Source: Trichosphaerium sp. ATCC 40318
Lineage: Eukaryota > Discosea > Flabellinia > Trichosidae
Direction of reading: 5' to 3'
Length of the DNA stretch: 64,000 bases
Assembly (NCBI GenBank): GCA_038496445.1
Contig: JALMLS010000593.1
Span: 62,001 to 126,000, forward strand
Below are positions 23,889 to 36,084 of this stretch, piece by piece; position 1 is the stretch's first letter, and each line of letters begins with the position of its first letter. A program made the position numbers and the translations under genes. The notes under the pieces are model-generated. The model worked only from the letters and a program-made list of their open reading frames with translations. It had not been told where the DNA came from and ran no database searches.

Positions 23889-26276
23889 TCATTTTCTGAT
23901 TGGATTTGGTTCGTACTTGAGATATCCTCCTTTAGTAGGTTCTGGTTTTTTCCATTCCGCCTTCCTTTTAGCCAATACTTCTGGTGCAACGTCAAGATCT
24001 ATTGTACGTGTTGTAGCGTCAATAGATACTTGATCACCTTTAAAAAGTTAGCAAAAAAACAACAGTTTGACTATACCGTTTTCAATGAGTGCGATTGGTC
24101 CACAATCGAATGCCTCTGGGCATATATGTCCAATTAGGAATCCATGACTTCCACCAGAAAAGCGTCCATCTGTAAGCATTGCAACATCTGCGCCAAGTCC
24201 TGCTCCCATGATAGCACTTGTTGGTGTCACTTTTGAAAAGAAAGGTTAGTTGCATCATTCTCATTCGTCTGCTGGAAAGAGTTTTTGCGTACACATTTCT
24301 GGCATACCAGGACCTCCTTTTGGTCCTTGGTATCTAATAACAACAACGTGACCCTTCTTAATAAGACCATCAGCTAGAGCTGAGAGTACTCCTTCTTCAT
24401 CATCGAAAACAATCGCTTTTCCTTCAAATTTTGTTCCTTCTTTACCAGTAATCTTGGCAACAGCACCTTCAGGTGCCACATTACCGAACATTGTAGTTAT
24501 ATGTCCTGTTTTCTTTATAGGTTGAGATACTGGTTTTATAATATCTTGATCTGTTGATAGAATGCTTTTAACCTAACACGTGCTTAAGTCAATCAAATAA
24601 ACATATTTTCTCAAAAAATTACGTTTTTCAAATTCTCAGCAAGTGTTTTCCCTGTGACTGTCATAGTGTCTCCTTTAAGAAGACCTTCTTCCAATAGATA
24701 CTTTTGTACACCAGGTACACCACCAACTTGATGTAGATCCTCCATCACATACTTACCACTTGGCTTCAAATCTAATTTTTTGTTTAGCTTGTGACTCAAT
24801 TCTTATCACTGTATTTTCAGCGTACCAGCAATGAATGGTGTTGAGTCACTAATTTGTTGTATATCAGCTAAAGTTAACTCAATCTCAGCAGCTTTTGCCA
24901 TTGCTATCAAGTGAAGAACGGCATTAGTAGACCTACCAATAAACGTTAAAGAATAATACACCATCTAACTTGTATTTTACCCTCCAAGTGCCATAACAAC
25001 TCTCAAAGCATTTTCAAAAGCGTCTTTTGTCATTATATCACGTGGTTTCAAGTCCATTTGAAGTAACTTCAACATCGCTGCTCCTGCTGTCTTACATTCG
25101 ACTACTTTATCATCACTTGTTGCAGGATTTGAAGACGAGAAAGGTAGGGACATGCCAAGTGTTTCAATGGCCGAAGCCATTGTATTACTAGTACTCTGTA
25201 AGTACTTCTCCATCGTATTGATATGATAAGCGTACGCTGTGTACATGCCACCACATGCTCCTGGACCTGGACAAGCATGTCGTACAACTTGCTCTCTCTG
25301 CTCATCAGTTATACTGCCTGGTGATAGAGTAAATCATAATGTTCTAGTAGGATACTGTTACCTGCAAGGTACTCTCCATAACATTGGAATGCTGACACAA
25401 TATCTAATTTAGAACCATCACATGGATTCTTACCAGCTCTTATTGTACCGCCTATTGGTTCAATGCGTAAGCAATACTTAAACCTACTCTCCACGTACCA
25501 TATATCATAATAGAAGGGCGATTAAGTCTAGCCATAGCCATGACACATCCAGGCATATTTTCTTTTTTTGAAGAGTTAAAAAAAATTATTGAGAAAAAAA
25601 GGCGAAAAACAAGCGTACTGTCACAACCAGGAATAGAGATATTGCCATCATACCTTGTTGATTCTTATGAGATATTCAATAATAACAAAAAATGACGTAC
25701 CAGTGCGCTCCAACAACAGTTTCAATGGAATCAGCAATGATATCCCTTGAAGGAAGGGAATACGCCATTCCTGCGTTGCCATTTGTCATTCCATCCGATA
25801 CGCCTACTGTATTGAAACGTAGACCGACCATACCTTCTGAATCAACGCCTAGATATCGTTTTGGAAAGCGGACGTTTAAAAAAAAGTAGTACTTTCTTTA
25901 ACAGCCTTTGAAAGCTCTGGTAAGTGCATATTACACGTATTTCCTTCTAACCAAACGCTTGCTACGCCGATTAACGGTTTTTTCATGTCTTCTGGCTTAA
26001 GACCAACGCCATACACTAAAACCTATTAAATAACGTTTGAGGGAGCTCATTACGCACGCATAGCTTGTGCAGGGCCTGCTTTTTTATCCTGTGTTAACGT
26101 TCGGCTGTATTTGTTTAATCCTTCGACAGAACCACTGGCATATCGCTTAGGTGTCCTTGAGTAGCTCCTCAGCTCTTTGTTTTGTCTGGCAGACAAAAAT
26201 GTCGCCTAGCGCCGTTAAAACTGAATCGAATGCGTATTTTACATACCCCTCGATGTGCTTTTAAAGCTGTAAACAT
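23889..26276 (-). CDS. ILV3: Dihydroxy-acid dehydratase, mitochondrial
   Basis: This Fe-S enzyme dehydrates dihydroxy-isovalerate and -methylvalerate in valine and isoleucine synthesis. The ATG at 26276-26274 gives [18 protein letters not shown], then [17 protein letters not shown], a good mitochondrial presequence that spans an intron. Motifs include [55 protein letters not shown], the cluster region [21 protein letters not shown] and the C-terminal [22 protein letters not shown]. It ends [18 protein letters not shown] and TGA at 23891-23889. The family is present in fungi, plants and many protists but not animals, so this organism probably makes branched-chain amino acids. Confidence 0.95.
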
Positions 26277-26541
26277 AATGAATAACAATACGAACTGTAG
26301 AATCCTAAACGTTCCCAAATACGCGTGTGCTTTTTTCTCGAAACGAAACTTTAAAACCACTGGACTTCCACCTTCCAGGGGTGTTTTTTTCCCTTTCTTT
26401 TATAGGTACGTGACCATTCTATTTTGATAAAATTGGTAAAATCAATCAAAAAAGCAAAAAACTGAAGGACATGAAGTGCGCTATTTATCTTTTTACATTA
26501 CCACATTTAACTACGAGGATCTAATATGTCACGTTCTTTGT

Positions 26542-28119
26542 TCAGAAAAGAGGAGCTTCGTTAATAAACGGAAGCTGAGGAAGAGCACCTTTGCAAGCAG
26601 CTTCTATAAACCATGTACCAAAAGCATAATATTGGAGAGTTTTACCAAATTCCTTACTACCTTCTCTTGTGCAAGGCAATTGTATACTATAAGAGACACC
26701 ACCCTTCTCTACTTCAGGTGTTCGCATAATCATTCCAGTAAAATCTTTACCTGGTCCGCTTGTAAGCTTCACTCTCGATCCTTTTCTCAAGTCCCATTCC
26801 ATGAGATATTGCTCACTCTTCAATCCAGTGTCGCAGTCATAGGGTACTAAGAATACATTCTTACGCTTTGATTTACATTCGTCTGGGATGTAAGGTGTGT
26901 AAGGTATAGGTTTGTAAGGTAGTTGCATCTCAATGGAAAGAAGAAGCATAACCTCGTCAATACTTGCAAAGATTCTTAGAGATGCAAGTGGGTCTACTTT
27001 TGTTCGTTGGAAGCCAATGATGACAGATCCAAGGCCTTCATCGCTATTCACATATTTCTTACTGGCTGTTTTGACCACTCTATCGGCGTTCATACCACAG
27101 AGGCTTGTTCCTAGAGTAAGGACAAGATCAGCCTTTTTTTCTTCTTCGAGCATCCATGCAAACAAGTCACCACGTAAGCTACCAGACATTGGTACTACAG
27201 GATTTGAAGGATCAAACCAAGCACCATGTATTTCATTAATATCTTCTTGAGGAAATCCAGCCTTTAAAACAAGTTAGAACACGTGACAACAAAACGGAAC
27301 AACTTTGTTTTCGAATCCAAACTTTGTGTTTAAAAAACATCTATTTGTACCTTTTGTGGTAAGCCATCATGGTTTTGTTGTATCCAATGTTTTAAATAGC
27401 CAGTGCTGCCAAAGCATAATGAGCAAAAGTAGGATCAGCATCAAGAGGAGACTTCTTTTCAACACGACCTTTGGCTGCTGTTCCAGTTGCCATTGATTGT
27501 TTCGATTGTGAAGCATAGTCGTTTATACCACTCGCTGTAGATATACCGGCACCAGTATAGGCAACACAATGCTTAGATGCTTTGATAAGACGTGCTAGTT
27601 CCCTTACTTTTATCTTCAAAGTTTCTGGGTCTTCATTGTATTCATGAGCCTTCATTGTATTGTAACCTTTTCGGGCTTCAACATCACAATAGGTACGAAG
27701 AATAGGTGATGCCCATCCTTTACCCTTTCCTAGATGCCCATGCATATAAATATCAGTGACATCTTCAACGTCATCCATGCGGCGGAGGTTGCTGTCCTAG
27801 AAAGGTTGAGTGTTGGACTTAACAAAAAGATAGTTTGTCAGACATACATTTTCTACTTTGTCAGCTGATTGGTTTGTAGTGTCTATTGATAGATGCTTAA
27901 AGTAGTCAGCCAAGTACGTGTTTACTTGAGCTACATCTTCGTATGTAAATGGTACTTTGGTATTAGAAGCTTTCATCGTTTTGAGAATATTGTTAAATAA
28001 ACTTCCGTTGTGTACTGGTTTTTTTCTTCTTCGGTTCTCGGAGTCAACAAGTTTCTCAATAAATTGGTTCACTGCATGCACATAGTTTTTTGACGAAATG
28101 CGTCGAAACACTATCAGTG
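26542..28119 (-). CDS. Divergent SIR2-family (sirtuin-like) protein lacking the zinc cysteines
   Basis: Sirtuins use NAD+ to remove acyl groups from lysine. The NAD-binding signature is clear: HCVAYTGAGISTASGINDYA (about 27560-27480). Further on come HWIQQNHDGLPQKAGF and the catalytic-His motif INEIHGAWFDPSNP, then ADLVLTLGTSLCGMNADRVV. Between the catalytic His and LVLTLGTSL, canonical sirtuins have a four-Cys zinc module; here there are only about 40 residues and no CxxC pair. A long C-terminal extension follows (IEMQLPYKPIPYTPYIPDE..., GSRVKLTSGPGKDFTGMI) with a beta-rich look. The N-terminal exon (28119-27840) is helical and basic. The first exon with the start codon is not resolved; the upstream acceptor is at about 28120. 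The gene may be active, as zinc-poor sirtuin relatives exist, or may be a non-enzymatic relative. Confidence 0.78.
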
Positions 28120-28229
28120 CTGAAGAAACAAGAAAAAATATTTTTTTTTGTATTAAGAACTTGCTACGTAAAGATAAAGTACATAGTATGATTTTTTTAT
28201 TTTATGAATTTTATTTCAGAAAAAAAAAA

Positions 28230-30593
28230 TCATTGAAGCCATGAAGACATATCTTCATTTTGTACAAATGTAAACGCTTGCTCCTTATTACTTTCCGTAC
28301 CTTGAGACTTACTAACTTGAGTATTATTCTGTAAGAACCTAATAGTTGAAGAAGACTTTCTTGATACCTCTACAACAGGCACAGAACCAGTAGTAATGTT
28401 TTGTAAACTGTTGATTAAATCAGGTAATGATTGCTTTCTAGGTTGTGGATTAAAGATATCCTCATCAAGCTCATTAAGACCATATAATGCTAATCCTGAC
28501 TGTTTTCTCTGAGGATCTGTAGGTTGATGTTGTTTTGGGTCTTGACTAGTGAATACAAGTTGTTTTGTTGGTAGCGTTGGTCTCGAAGGTTTTCGTTGGC
28601 GCTTTGAAACGAACTTTGAGTTTGGCTTTGGCTGCGGCTTTGCCTGTGGCTGCCGCTTTGGCTGTGGAGTTGGATCACAACCAACCGTGTCAACATATTC
28701 ATATTCAATGTCCTGTACAGGGTCTGGTACTGGTTTTGGCGCTTGTTCTACGTTCTGTGGAAGTGTGCTAAATAAATCCTGTTGTTTTTGAGGTTGTGGA
28801 GGATTATGCTTTATAGATTTCTCTGAGGCAAGCTCCAGACCTTGAAACATACCAGTGTCTTCATTTGAAAACGTTGAAGGACTTTGTTGTTTTGTGATAC
28901 TTTTACGTGTACTACGTCTAGGTGATTGTTTATGAACTGACTTTTTTGCGACAGATGGTGGGCTGTTCAATTTAAATAAAATCTAAACAAAGATGTCATT
29001 TAGTACTACTTTTGTAGGCGATATTGTCGATGAGAACTGTACCGTTGAGGACTTGTCCTTTACTCCTCTATGTGTTGTAGTCTGACATAATGTTGTCAAG
29101 TAATTTTTTAGTTGTATGTGGTTGTTATTAGGTGACTCTGAAACCATAGTTTCAAGTAACTGTAAACTTTTCTATGAGGTGAGCATTTAGTATTGCGATC
29201 CCTAACGAAAAAAGTTGCATGTGTTTAGAGCACGATACAAAAAATATACACGTGTACTTTATAGCGATATCGCAAAATCTTTTGTAGAATTGCGTATCAT
29301 TCACGTTAAATACAAGGTCAAAATGTCGCGCAAATTTTTGGGTTTTTTTTTTGGCCAACAGTTTAATGCAATGTTTAACGTGAATGATACATGGTAGTGT
29401 GGTACTTTTTAACAAAAATAATAACGTACCATTTTGGTCTTGACACTACTGCTTTGATTAATACGAGTCATTATAACTTGACAAATTATGCTTAGTTTAT
29501 CTGTGTCATGTAATAATCCTTTAAATTTTTTGACATCATCTTGCTTTAGTGAAGCAGTTATACCGTTAGGCATTGTAAGGCTCTCTAAGCGTGTATCAAT
29601 ATATCAAATACCCCTCAAAAAAAAAGTACAGATTGATGCACGTCTACACGTGTAGACGAATTTTCGCGTAGATAGAAGCTACACAAAAAGCGATGGAATC
29701 AAGTTCAAAAAAAAAAATCCGGTTTTCCTCAACACTTACCTATTATGGAAGACACGTGATCCTCGTACTCAGGACTATCTTCGATTACATTATTACCAAT
29801 GTCTTCTAAGATTGGCTTTGTGATCATAGGTTGTACATGAGTTGGGTAGTAAGGTTGTCGTGGAGAGACTTGTTGTGCTTGTTGTGGTTGTTGTGGTTGT
29901 TGTTGCGTGTTGGAAGGTGTCTTTTTTGCTATCATGTCATGTCAGTCTGTTAAATTGTGATTCAAGTACACTGAGAGGTGAAAAGGCGTACTTTTCGGTG
30001 TCGTTGAATATAAATCGCTGAGTACGAGCTATAAGGTTTAGAGTTGCTTTTTTTGTTTGGCTGTTACCTTTGCTTGACTGTGAAGTGCATCGTAGGGCGT
30101 GTTACCAAGTTGTGGATGTGGCGGGCCACGAAACGCTGAATGCGTTAGAAATGGAAAGCGAGCTATAACTTACCTGTTTGCATGCGTATGACCTTAGTAT
30201 GAGGTTGTATTTGTTCACGGAACGGTAAGTGACCAAATTCTAGCATGTGTCGTATTACTAGTAAGCTACTAGTGTCAACTACGCGTTGGGTGTACGTTTC
30301 GTACCATTTTAGCTTTTCTGCAACCTTCTTGCTGTTCGTCAACTTTGAAAGCAAGTAGCTTGCCGCCTTTTTACATGTTTGGACATTTGATCGTATAATT
30401 GCTCACAGTTAAGGATAAAAGGAAAGAATTATTAAAAACCGTCAAAGAATTCGTTTGGGATACTGTCCAGCTCTTTATACATATAACCAGGTATTGTCTA
30501 AGATCATTTACTTGATATGATAATACAATCGCGTACATCTTCGTTATTTTGTGTAGCAGCATCTATCTTACTTTTGTAGCCATAGCCGAACAT
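28230..30593 (-). CDS. TEPSIN: Tepsin-like ENTH protein (AP-4 accessory) with ear-binding-like motifs
   Basis: Tepsin is an ENTH/VHS-like accessory protein of the AP-4 coat at the trans-Golgi. The ATG at 30593-30591 gives MFGYGYKSKIDAATQNNED|TIPGYMYKELDSIPNEFFD, matching human tepsin's CPGYLFEEIAKIS. The helices LLSKLTNSKKVAEKLKWYE and LLVIRHMLEFG follow, then FRGPPHPQLGNTPYDALHSQAK, which aligns closely with tepsin FAGPPDPLHGNSLYQKVRAAAQ. A Q/P-rich linker and a helical segment (LKQDDVKKFKGLLHDTDKLS) lead to a disordered, basic C-terminal exon (28958-28230). That exon holds GMFQGLEL near 28850 and QAFTFVQN near 28260. They resemble the tepsin motifs [GS]LFxG[ML]x[LV] (beta4 ear) and S[AV]F[SA]FLN (epsilon ear). 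Some middle exons (28980-29430) are not fully resolved. Only 82 bases separate its ATG from the divergent WD40 gene. Confidence 0.8.
29641..29658. repeat. 18-bp perfect palindrome within a tepsin-like gene intron
   Basis: CGTCTACACGTGTAGACG is identical to its reverse complement and centres on CACGTG. It lies between two exons of the tepsin-like gene. It could form a small hairpin or be a dimeric factor site; neither is shown by the sequence. Confidence 0.55.
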
Positions 30594-30675
30594 CGTTGGC
30601 AGGCCTCGGAAGTTCAATAATTGGCTTAACGAGTTTACATTTGTGACTTGGTTGTTTCAACGCTATGTGATTTGA

Positions 30676-32424
30676 ATGATGAGTAACGCGCCAACGAGCG
30701 CCAAAAATCAACAAAACACACCAGATAATATGTCTGGTGATGGGTTACAGCTGGCAGAAGTTGAAACAGTTCCGTTACCTAATGTATTTCCAGAGCTATG
30801 GGTATGGGTACACTAAATACGCGTAGTACTGACTTATGAAAGAAAATGAATTTGATTACTGCTTGTTGTACTGGAGAGCTCATATTCGTTGCTTCTGGAT
30901 GCGAAATAATTGCTTACAGCACCAAAAACTTTATTGGTATGCTATTTTAGCAAAATCGTTCTTATAAGTGCAGAACGCCCTCAAGAAATGTGCAGAATCC
31001 ATGTAGAAAACGCAGATGGAGATGACGCAGATGTACAAAACGAGTTATAACTACCACTTAACAAGATACAGGAAGAAATAAATCAAATTAAATGTGGCAT
31101 GTTGGGCAATGTTCCAGTGCTAATATGTGTAGCAGACAGAGGCACTGTAACCATCTTTTCATCTATACAACCTTCACTACCTCCCTTGAAGCTACAAACT
31201 AGAATTCCAACCTGGTACTGTTGATGTTACTATAAATACTTGCTAATCATGTCCACTAAGGGGTTTGAGTTGTGGGTCAGTTGATAACAAAAGCTGTCTA
31301 GCAGTATCTGCAAATTCATTTGAAATCACTCTGTTTAAGCTTGATGAGATGTTAAAGCGTGTGCCTATAGGCGTACAACTTGCAGGTCATGGCCATAATG
31401 TACCTGCAATAGATTTTCATCCAAACGGCGATTTTATAGCTTCAGTATCTGTCGATGGTACTTTCTAAGTTGCCTTAAATATTTGACATTTGACAGGTAC
31501 TGTAAAAATTTGGGATATCGCCAAAACCTCAATAATAGCATCAAAGGCACTAGGTACAATCCAAAATTTGAGATAAATAAAATGTCTTATATAAGTATAG
31601 GGAGTCAGTGGGGTTGGAGTTGTCGATGGATAGCCAAAAAAGATATTCTTAAAGTATGCCCTATTTCTCCGTTTTTACAACAATTTGCAATTAGTGATCA
31701 GTCGGAGGACGTCAAAGTAAGCTATACGAATGAATGTTCACTAAAATACTGAATAGATTGAAAGCACTAAAGATGAGATACAAATTTATGAGGTTGGAGA
31801 TGCTACGAACGTGTTGCACTTGCTCCAGCGCTCAGCAGAACATACCACAAACACACCTCCACCTAAGGATAGCACAATACACAACAAAAAATTACCTGAT
31901 ACCCATGTTCTACTAACAGCTACTGTGAACAATATATACCTCTACGACAAAGAATTGAACGTTCTCTCAGATATGTACCAAGGTATTTAACAAAAAGACT
32001 TCAAAAAAACAAGTTCACTTTCCAATCTTTTTTTTTTAGGACTACCTGATAGAGACGCTATACTTACGATAAGACTACAAAACATGATACGCTTTTCAAT
32101 ACTTGAATTCATTCCTGAGTTGTCTGTCATTGTTGCTGCATCTCAAGGAGCTAGAAAGTGCCTTGTAGCTCGTATTTATTTCAATGTTGCACAAAACAAA
32201 TATGAGGTACAAAAAACTCTTGTATGAAATATATGTTTACATAATTTTAGCTTAAACCTCTGGCAACATTCCCAAACAGTCTTGATGATCACGTGCCTTT
32301 ATCAGGTATGACAATTTTAAAGATATCAGACAAAGATTCTCCAATAGCTCAATATGCTGTTTTACTATTGTATCAAGATGCTCAAGTAACCTCATTTGTA
32401 TTAACACAAAAAGTTTCGAGTTAA
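30676..32424 (+). CDS. WD40-repeat protein, possibly CRT10-like
   Basis: The start is ATG-ATG at 30676. After an N-terminal stretch (MSNAPTSAKNQQNTPDNMSG) come beta-propeller blades: ITACCTGELIFVASGCEIIAYS, LICVADRGTVTIF, LSCGSVDNKSCLAVSANSFEITLF, and the clearest blade GHGHNVPAIDFHPNGDFIASVSVDG|TVKIWDIAK with the GH...WD signature. Later blades read DTHVLLTATVNNIYLYDKELN and FIPELSVIVAASQGARKCLVARI. The end is VTSFVLTQKVSS and TAA. The GHxHNVPxIDF blade and the single-domain layout recall fungal CRT10-type proteins, but the match is loose. I would leave the function open. Confidence 0.75.
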
Positions 32425-32513
32425 GATTAGTCTGAAATAAAAATTGTAAATTGGATGAAAAAACGTGACTTGTTACAACTTTGTTTTATTCGTTATTCTA
32501 GAGTTTAAATGCC

Positions 32514-35500
32514 ATGAGTAGGCCAGAAAAGAATTCCCTTAAGGCATGGGAGGAGTCTGCAAAGCTCACAGACTCCGAGTTGGACTTTTTGAGCACTTTG
32601 AAACAAAAAGCTGCTGAACGACCTTTGCCAGCAGGCTTGGTGACGCCAGATGAACAATTGGGTGAAGAAACGCTTGATGTACAAGATAACAAAGAAATTG
32701 CAAACGTTGATACGTTGCCACTACTTGACACAGTAGATGACTTCCTACAATGGTATAGTAACGTTGAACAAGAAATGAATGATCCTTTGCGCGTGTACAA
32801 GTAAGAACGTCAAATTACGCTCTCAATTTCGCTCATTTCACCAGGCAATACGAAGAGGAACTAAAATCATACAAAGGGGCAGCAGTGGCAATAGGTACGT
32901 TAAATAGACATTTCGACGCCACCACTCGCTAAAAAACCACCAGGCGCCGATATTGCCGATGCTTTGGCTTCCCTACAAGAAATTGAAGATAAATACACAG
33001 TCTTGTCACAAAAAACAGGAGAGCTTGATAAAGCAGCTCAAACGCTACTAGTAGAAGAAGTACTATCAAAAAATAACGTTTTTTAAAATGTCACTTATTC
33101 AGATCGTTTAGAATCAACTGAAAGCTTTCGCAGATGATTTGAGAGATAAACTGAATTATTTTACAGAGCTAGAGAGTATTTCAAACAAATTGAATAATCC
33201 AAAATTGTCAGTTCTTGATGATCACTTTTTTCCACTTGTGGCGCGGCTAGACAAGTGTATACTATTCATACAACAACATGTACGTCTTTTTTATAAAATA
33301 ATAAACCTATTAAAGGTGCTATGTATCTATGAAAGCTAACACTTGCTTGTCAATCCGTCAAGCCAACTTTTTTGGAATCTGAAAAATATTTGATTAAATA
33401 CAGAGCACTTCAAGGAAAAACATTCACAATGGTTAAGAACCATATCATAAACGCATTAAGAAAGACATCTTCAAAGGTCTTAGAGCAAGTCAAGGTATGA
33501 CATAAATGACCTTTTGTTTTGATCACGTGATTTTTATACCTTGAACAAAACATTGATGTTAAAAATAGGATGAACAAATGGCTGATAAAACAATGGCTTA
33601 TTACTTTGAGTTTAAGACAGTAGCTCCAAGTATAAAGCCTTTATGTCAAGAGATTGAGACTAGATCTAGTCAACGTGGTTATACAGCACTATTGGCTGAT
33701 TGTCACTATTGTTACTTCCAACAGAGAACTCTTGTTTTGGGTCCTTTGGTAAAACAACATTTTGATAAATACAAAGGATTGGCTACTTTTGATACTACAG
33801 TACGTTAACTTGTAATAGTTATAGCGATGATTCTATACTTACTTAGTATTCATAGATACGAGAGGGATGTAAATATTTATGCTTCATTGCGTATAACGAG
33901 TATGAGCTTTACAAGATGTTTTTCAATGGTGATGCCTCGGATCTTAGGTATGTTGTTGTCTTCAAGTGGAGTGTAACTTTCTTTTTTTTTTGTTTATTAC
34001 TAAAGCTGATACACTTCTATTAGAATGTTGCTTGAAGGTTTCTTTACATCGTATTATGATTCATTAAAGCCTTTGATTGTACACTGCCATGATATTAAGA
34101 AGCTGTGTAATGTTATAGGCATTGTACAAGAAATTATAGCTTCTGAAGTAGAGAACAAAGGTAAAGCATATCTGCACAAGATTTTCTACGGATGTTACTA
34201 AGTGCTTATTTTCTTAGAGAGTGGTGGAGCAGTTCAGACGATAATGACACGTATTTTGGAGGATGTTCAGGAACGTACAATCTTTGTTGCTCAGACAAGA
34301 ATACGTGACGATATAGCTGGTTTTGTGCCATCTGAAAGCGACCTCAACTACCCTGAGAAGCTCATAGAGTGTAGGTTACTTTACCTTTTAAACACTTATA
34401 CTCAATATTACTTGTAGTACGCAAGCGTACCAAGACGGATGGTAAACTTGACGAAAATGATGCTAAGGATACAACACAAGTCAAAGATAAAGCTGAGGTT
34501 GATGATGAGGTGTCACGTCTTTACGCAACTTATTATCCAACGCTTGCAAAGACTATAAGCATTCTTACAAGCCTACATAGTAGTATAGATGTACGTTAGG
34601 AGTATATTGTTGAAAATGCCTTTTCTGAGTATGTGTAGGTTGTAGCTTTTGAGGGTTTAGCTCAAGAAGCTATGCGTCAGTGCACCAAGTCATTGTGCCA
34701 AGCTTCAAACTTCATTCAAGAGAAAAAAGTACGTGAACTTTTCGTGTGTTTCTTTTTTTTTTTGGTACCGTTTTTTTTAATGATCGTTTAATTGTGTTGC
34801 TCAGGGCGTAGCAGATGGTCAATTATTCCTTATATTCAATTTATTCATGTTCCAAGAACATCTAGTAGCGTTTGATATAAACTTAACAGTAGAAGAAAAG
34901 CATCTAGACTTCTCACACATCCTTGGTACATTTTTTTTTGAGAAAAAAGTTTGGCTGCATTCCAACAAATTTACCTTGCTAGTGCTCCTTCGAAATGTCA
35001 TAAATGGATTCCAACCATTGAGCTACTTATATGCTTTAATGAGACCATACCTTATTGTTGAGTTCATCGCTAAAGTAAGTCCATCAATGCTACGACAAAG
35101 ATGTCATTTTATTTATTATCTTCTTTTTTAGGTTACACCTAAAATCAGATCTGAAGAGTTTGATCTTAAACAAGAGCTTGTTGATTTACTAAAACAAACC
35201 AACGAAGCATTTATTCTCCATGTCACTAAAAACGCTATTGAGAAGCTCTTATCATTTCACACACAGGTAATCCTTTGTGAATACAAGCAAACGCAAAATA
35301 TCATTAACACTCCTTCTAGGCAAGTGCCTTCCTTAGCGTAAAGAGAAATAAAGGTGTTGTGAGTATATCTAGTGCTGATAAACCCATGGACTTGAGGGCA
35401 CAATCTTTCGCTGACCCAGGTAAGAGGAGATAAACATTAAGTTAAAAAAAACCCTGCTAATAATGTAATTTTCTAGAACACGTTAATACTATCACTAAAG

Positions 35501-35865
35501 AGACTTTCGAAAACCTTAATCAAATGCAACCTATTATAGAGAAGCTGGCATTGTATATTACTAATCCTCGTGCTCAAGAGAGCATTTTTAAGTCAGTCAA
35601 GGTGCGTTTACTGACCGAAGGCTTTTGGGGTTTTTTTCTCTAATTTTTTTTCGTTTTTGACTTGTCAATATTGAAACAGCACCTGACGCTCTTGTTCTAT
35701 TAGGATAACATCATGGAAGCTTTTGACAAGTTAAATAGCTTTGTTAACCAAGAGTTTCCCGAAGATTTGAGAAAGCAAGTGTCACTTATGAGTACAGATG
35801 ACATTGCCAAACTTCTTGGTAAATTTTTAGATAGCGGAAATGTTAAATATAATACAAGTGCTTGA
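32514..35865 (+). CDS. COG3: Conserved oligomeric Golgi complex subunit 3 (Sec34)
   Basis: COG3 is a core subunit of the COG tether for retrograde intra-Golgi vesicles. The ATG at 32514 gives MSRPEKNSLKAWEESAKLTD. Family landmarks follow: TVDDFLQWYSNVEQEM; LKAFADDLRDKLNYFTELESIS and NKLNNPKLSVLDDHFFPLVARLD (human KLSYFNELETINTKLNSPTLSV); YYFEFKTVAPSIKPLCQEIETRS; DCHYCYFQQRTLVLGPLV; LKPLIVHCHDIKKLC; TRILEDVQERTIFVAQTRI with DDIAGFVPSESDLNYPEKL; YYPTLAKTISILTSLHSSID; and ADGQLFLIFNLFMFQEHL. It ends with VNQEFPEDLRKQVSLMSTDD and TGA. Some fifteen short GT-AG introns split the gene. Length is close to the animal protein. Confidence 0.95.
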
Positions 35866-36084
35866 AGGAAAAAAGTGCGTAGTTTTTTGTGTTTTTTTCC
35901 CACCTTTCAGATAACTCTATACGCAATAATTGACACGTGTCTGTTGTATACAATAATTTATCTACACGTGACTATGAGCTAATATAAGCGTAGCCAGCCA
36001 TGTTTTTTCTTTTTCTCTTTGTACAAATTTTTTGAAGAAAAATTATGAGTGATTGATTGGTTTTCTTTTCTTTTCTTTTCTTCT

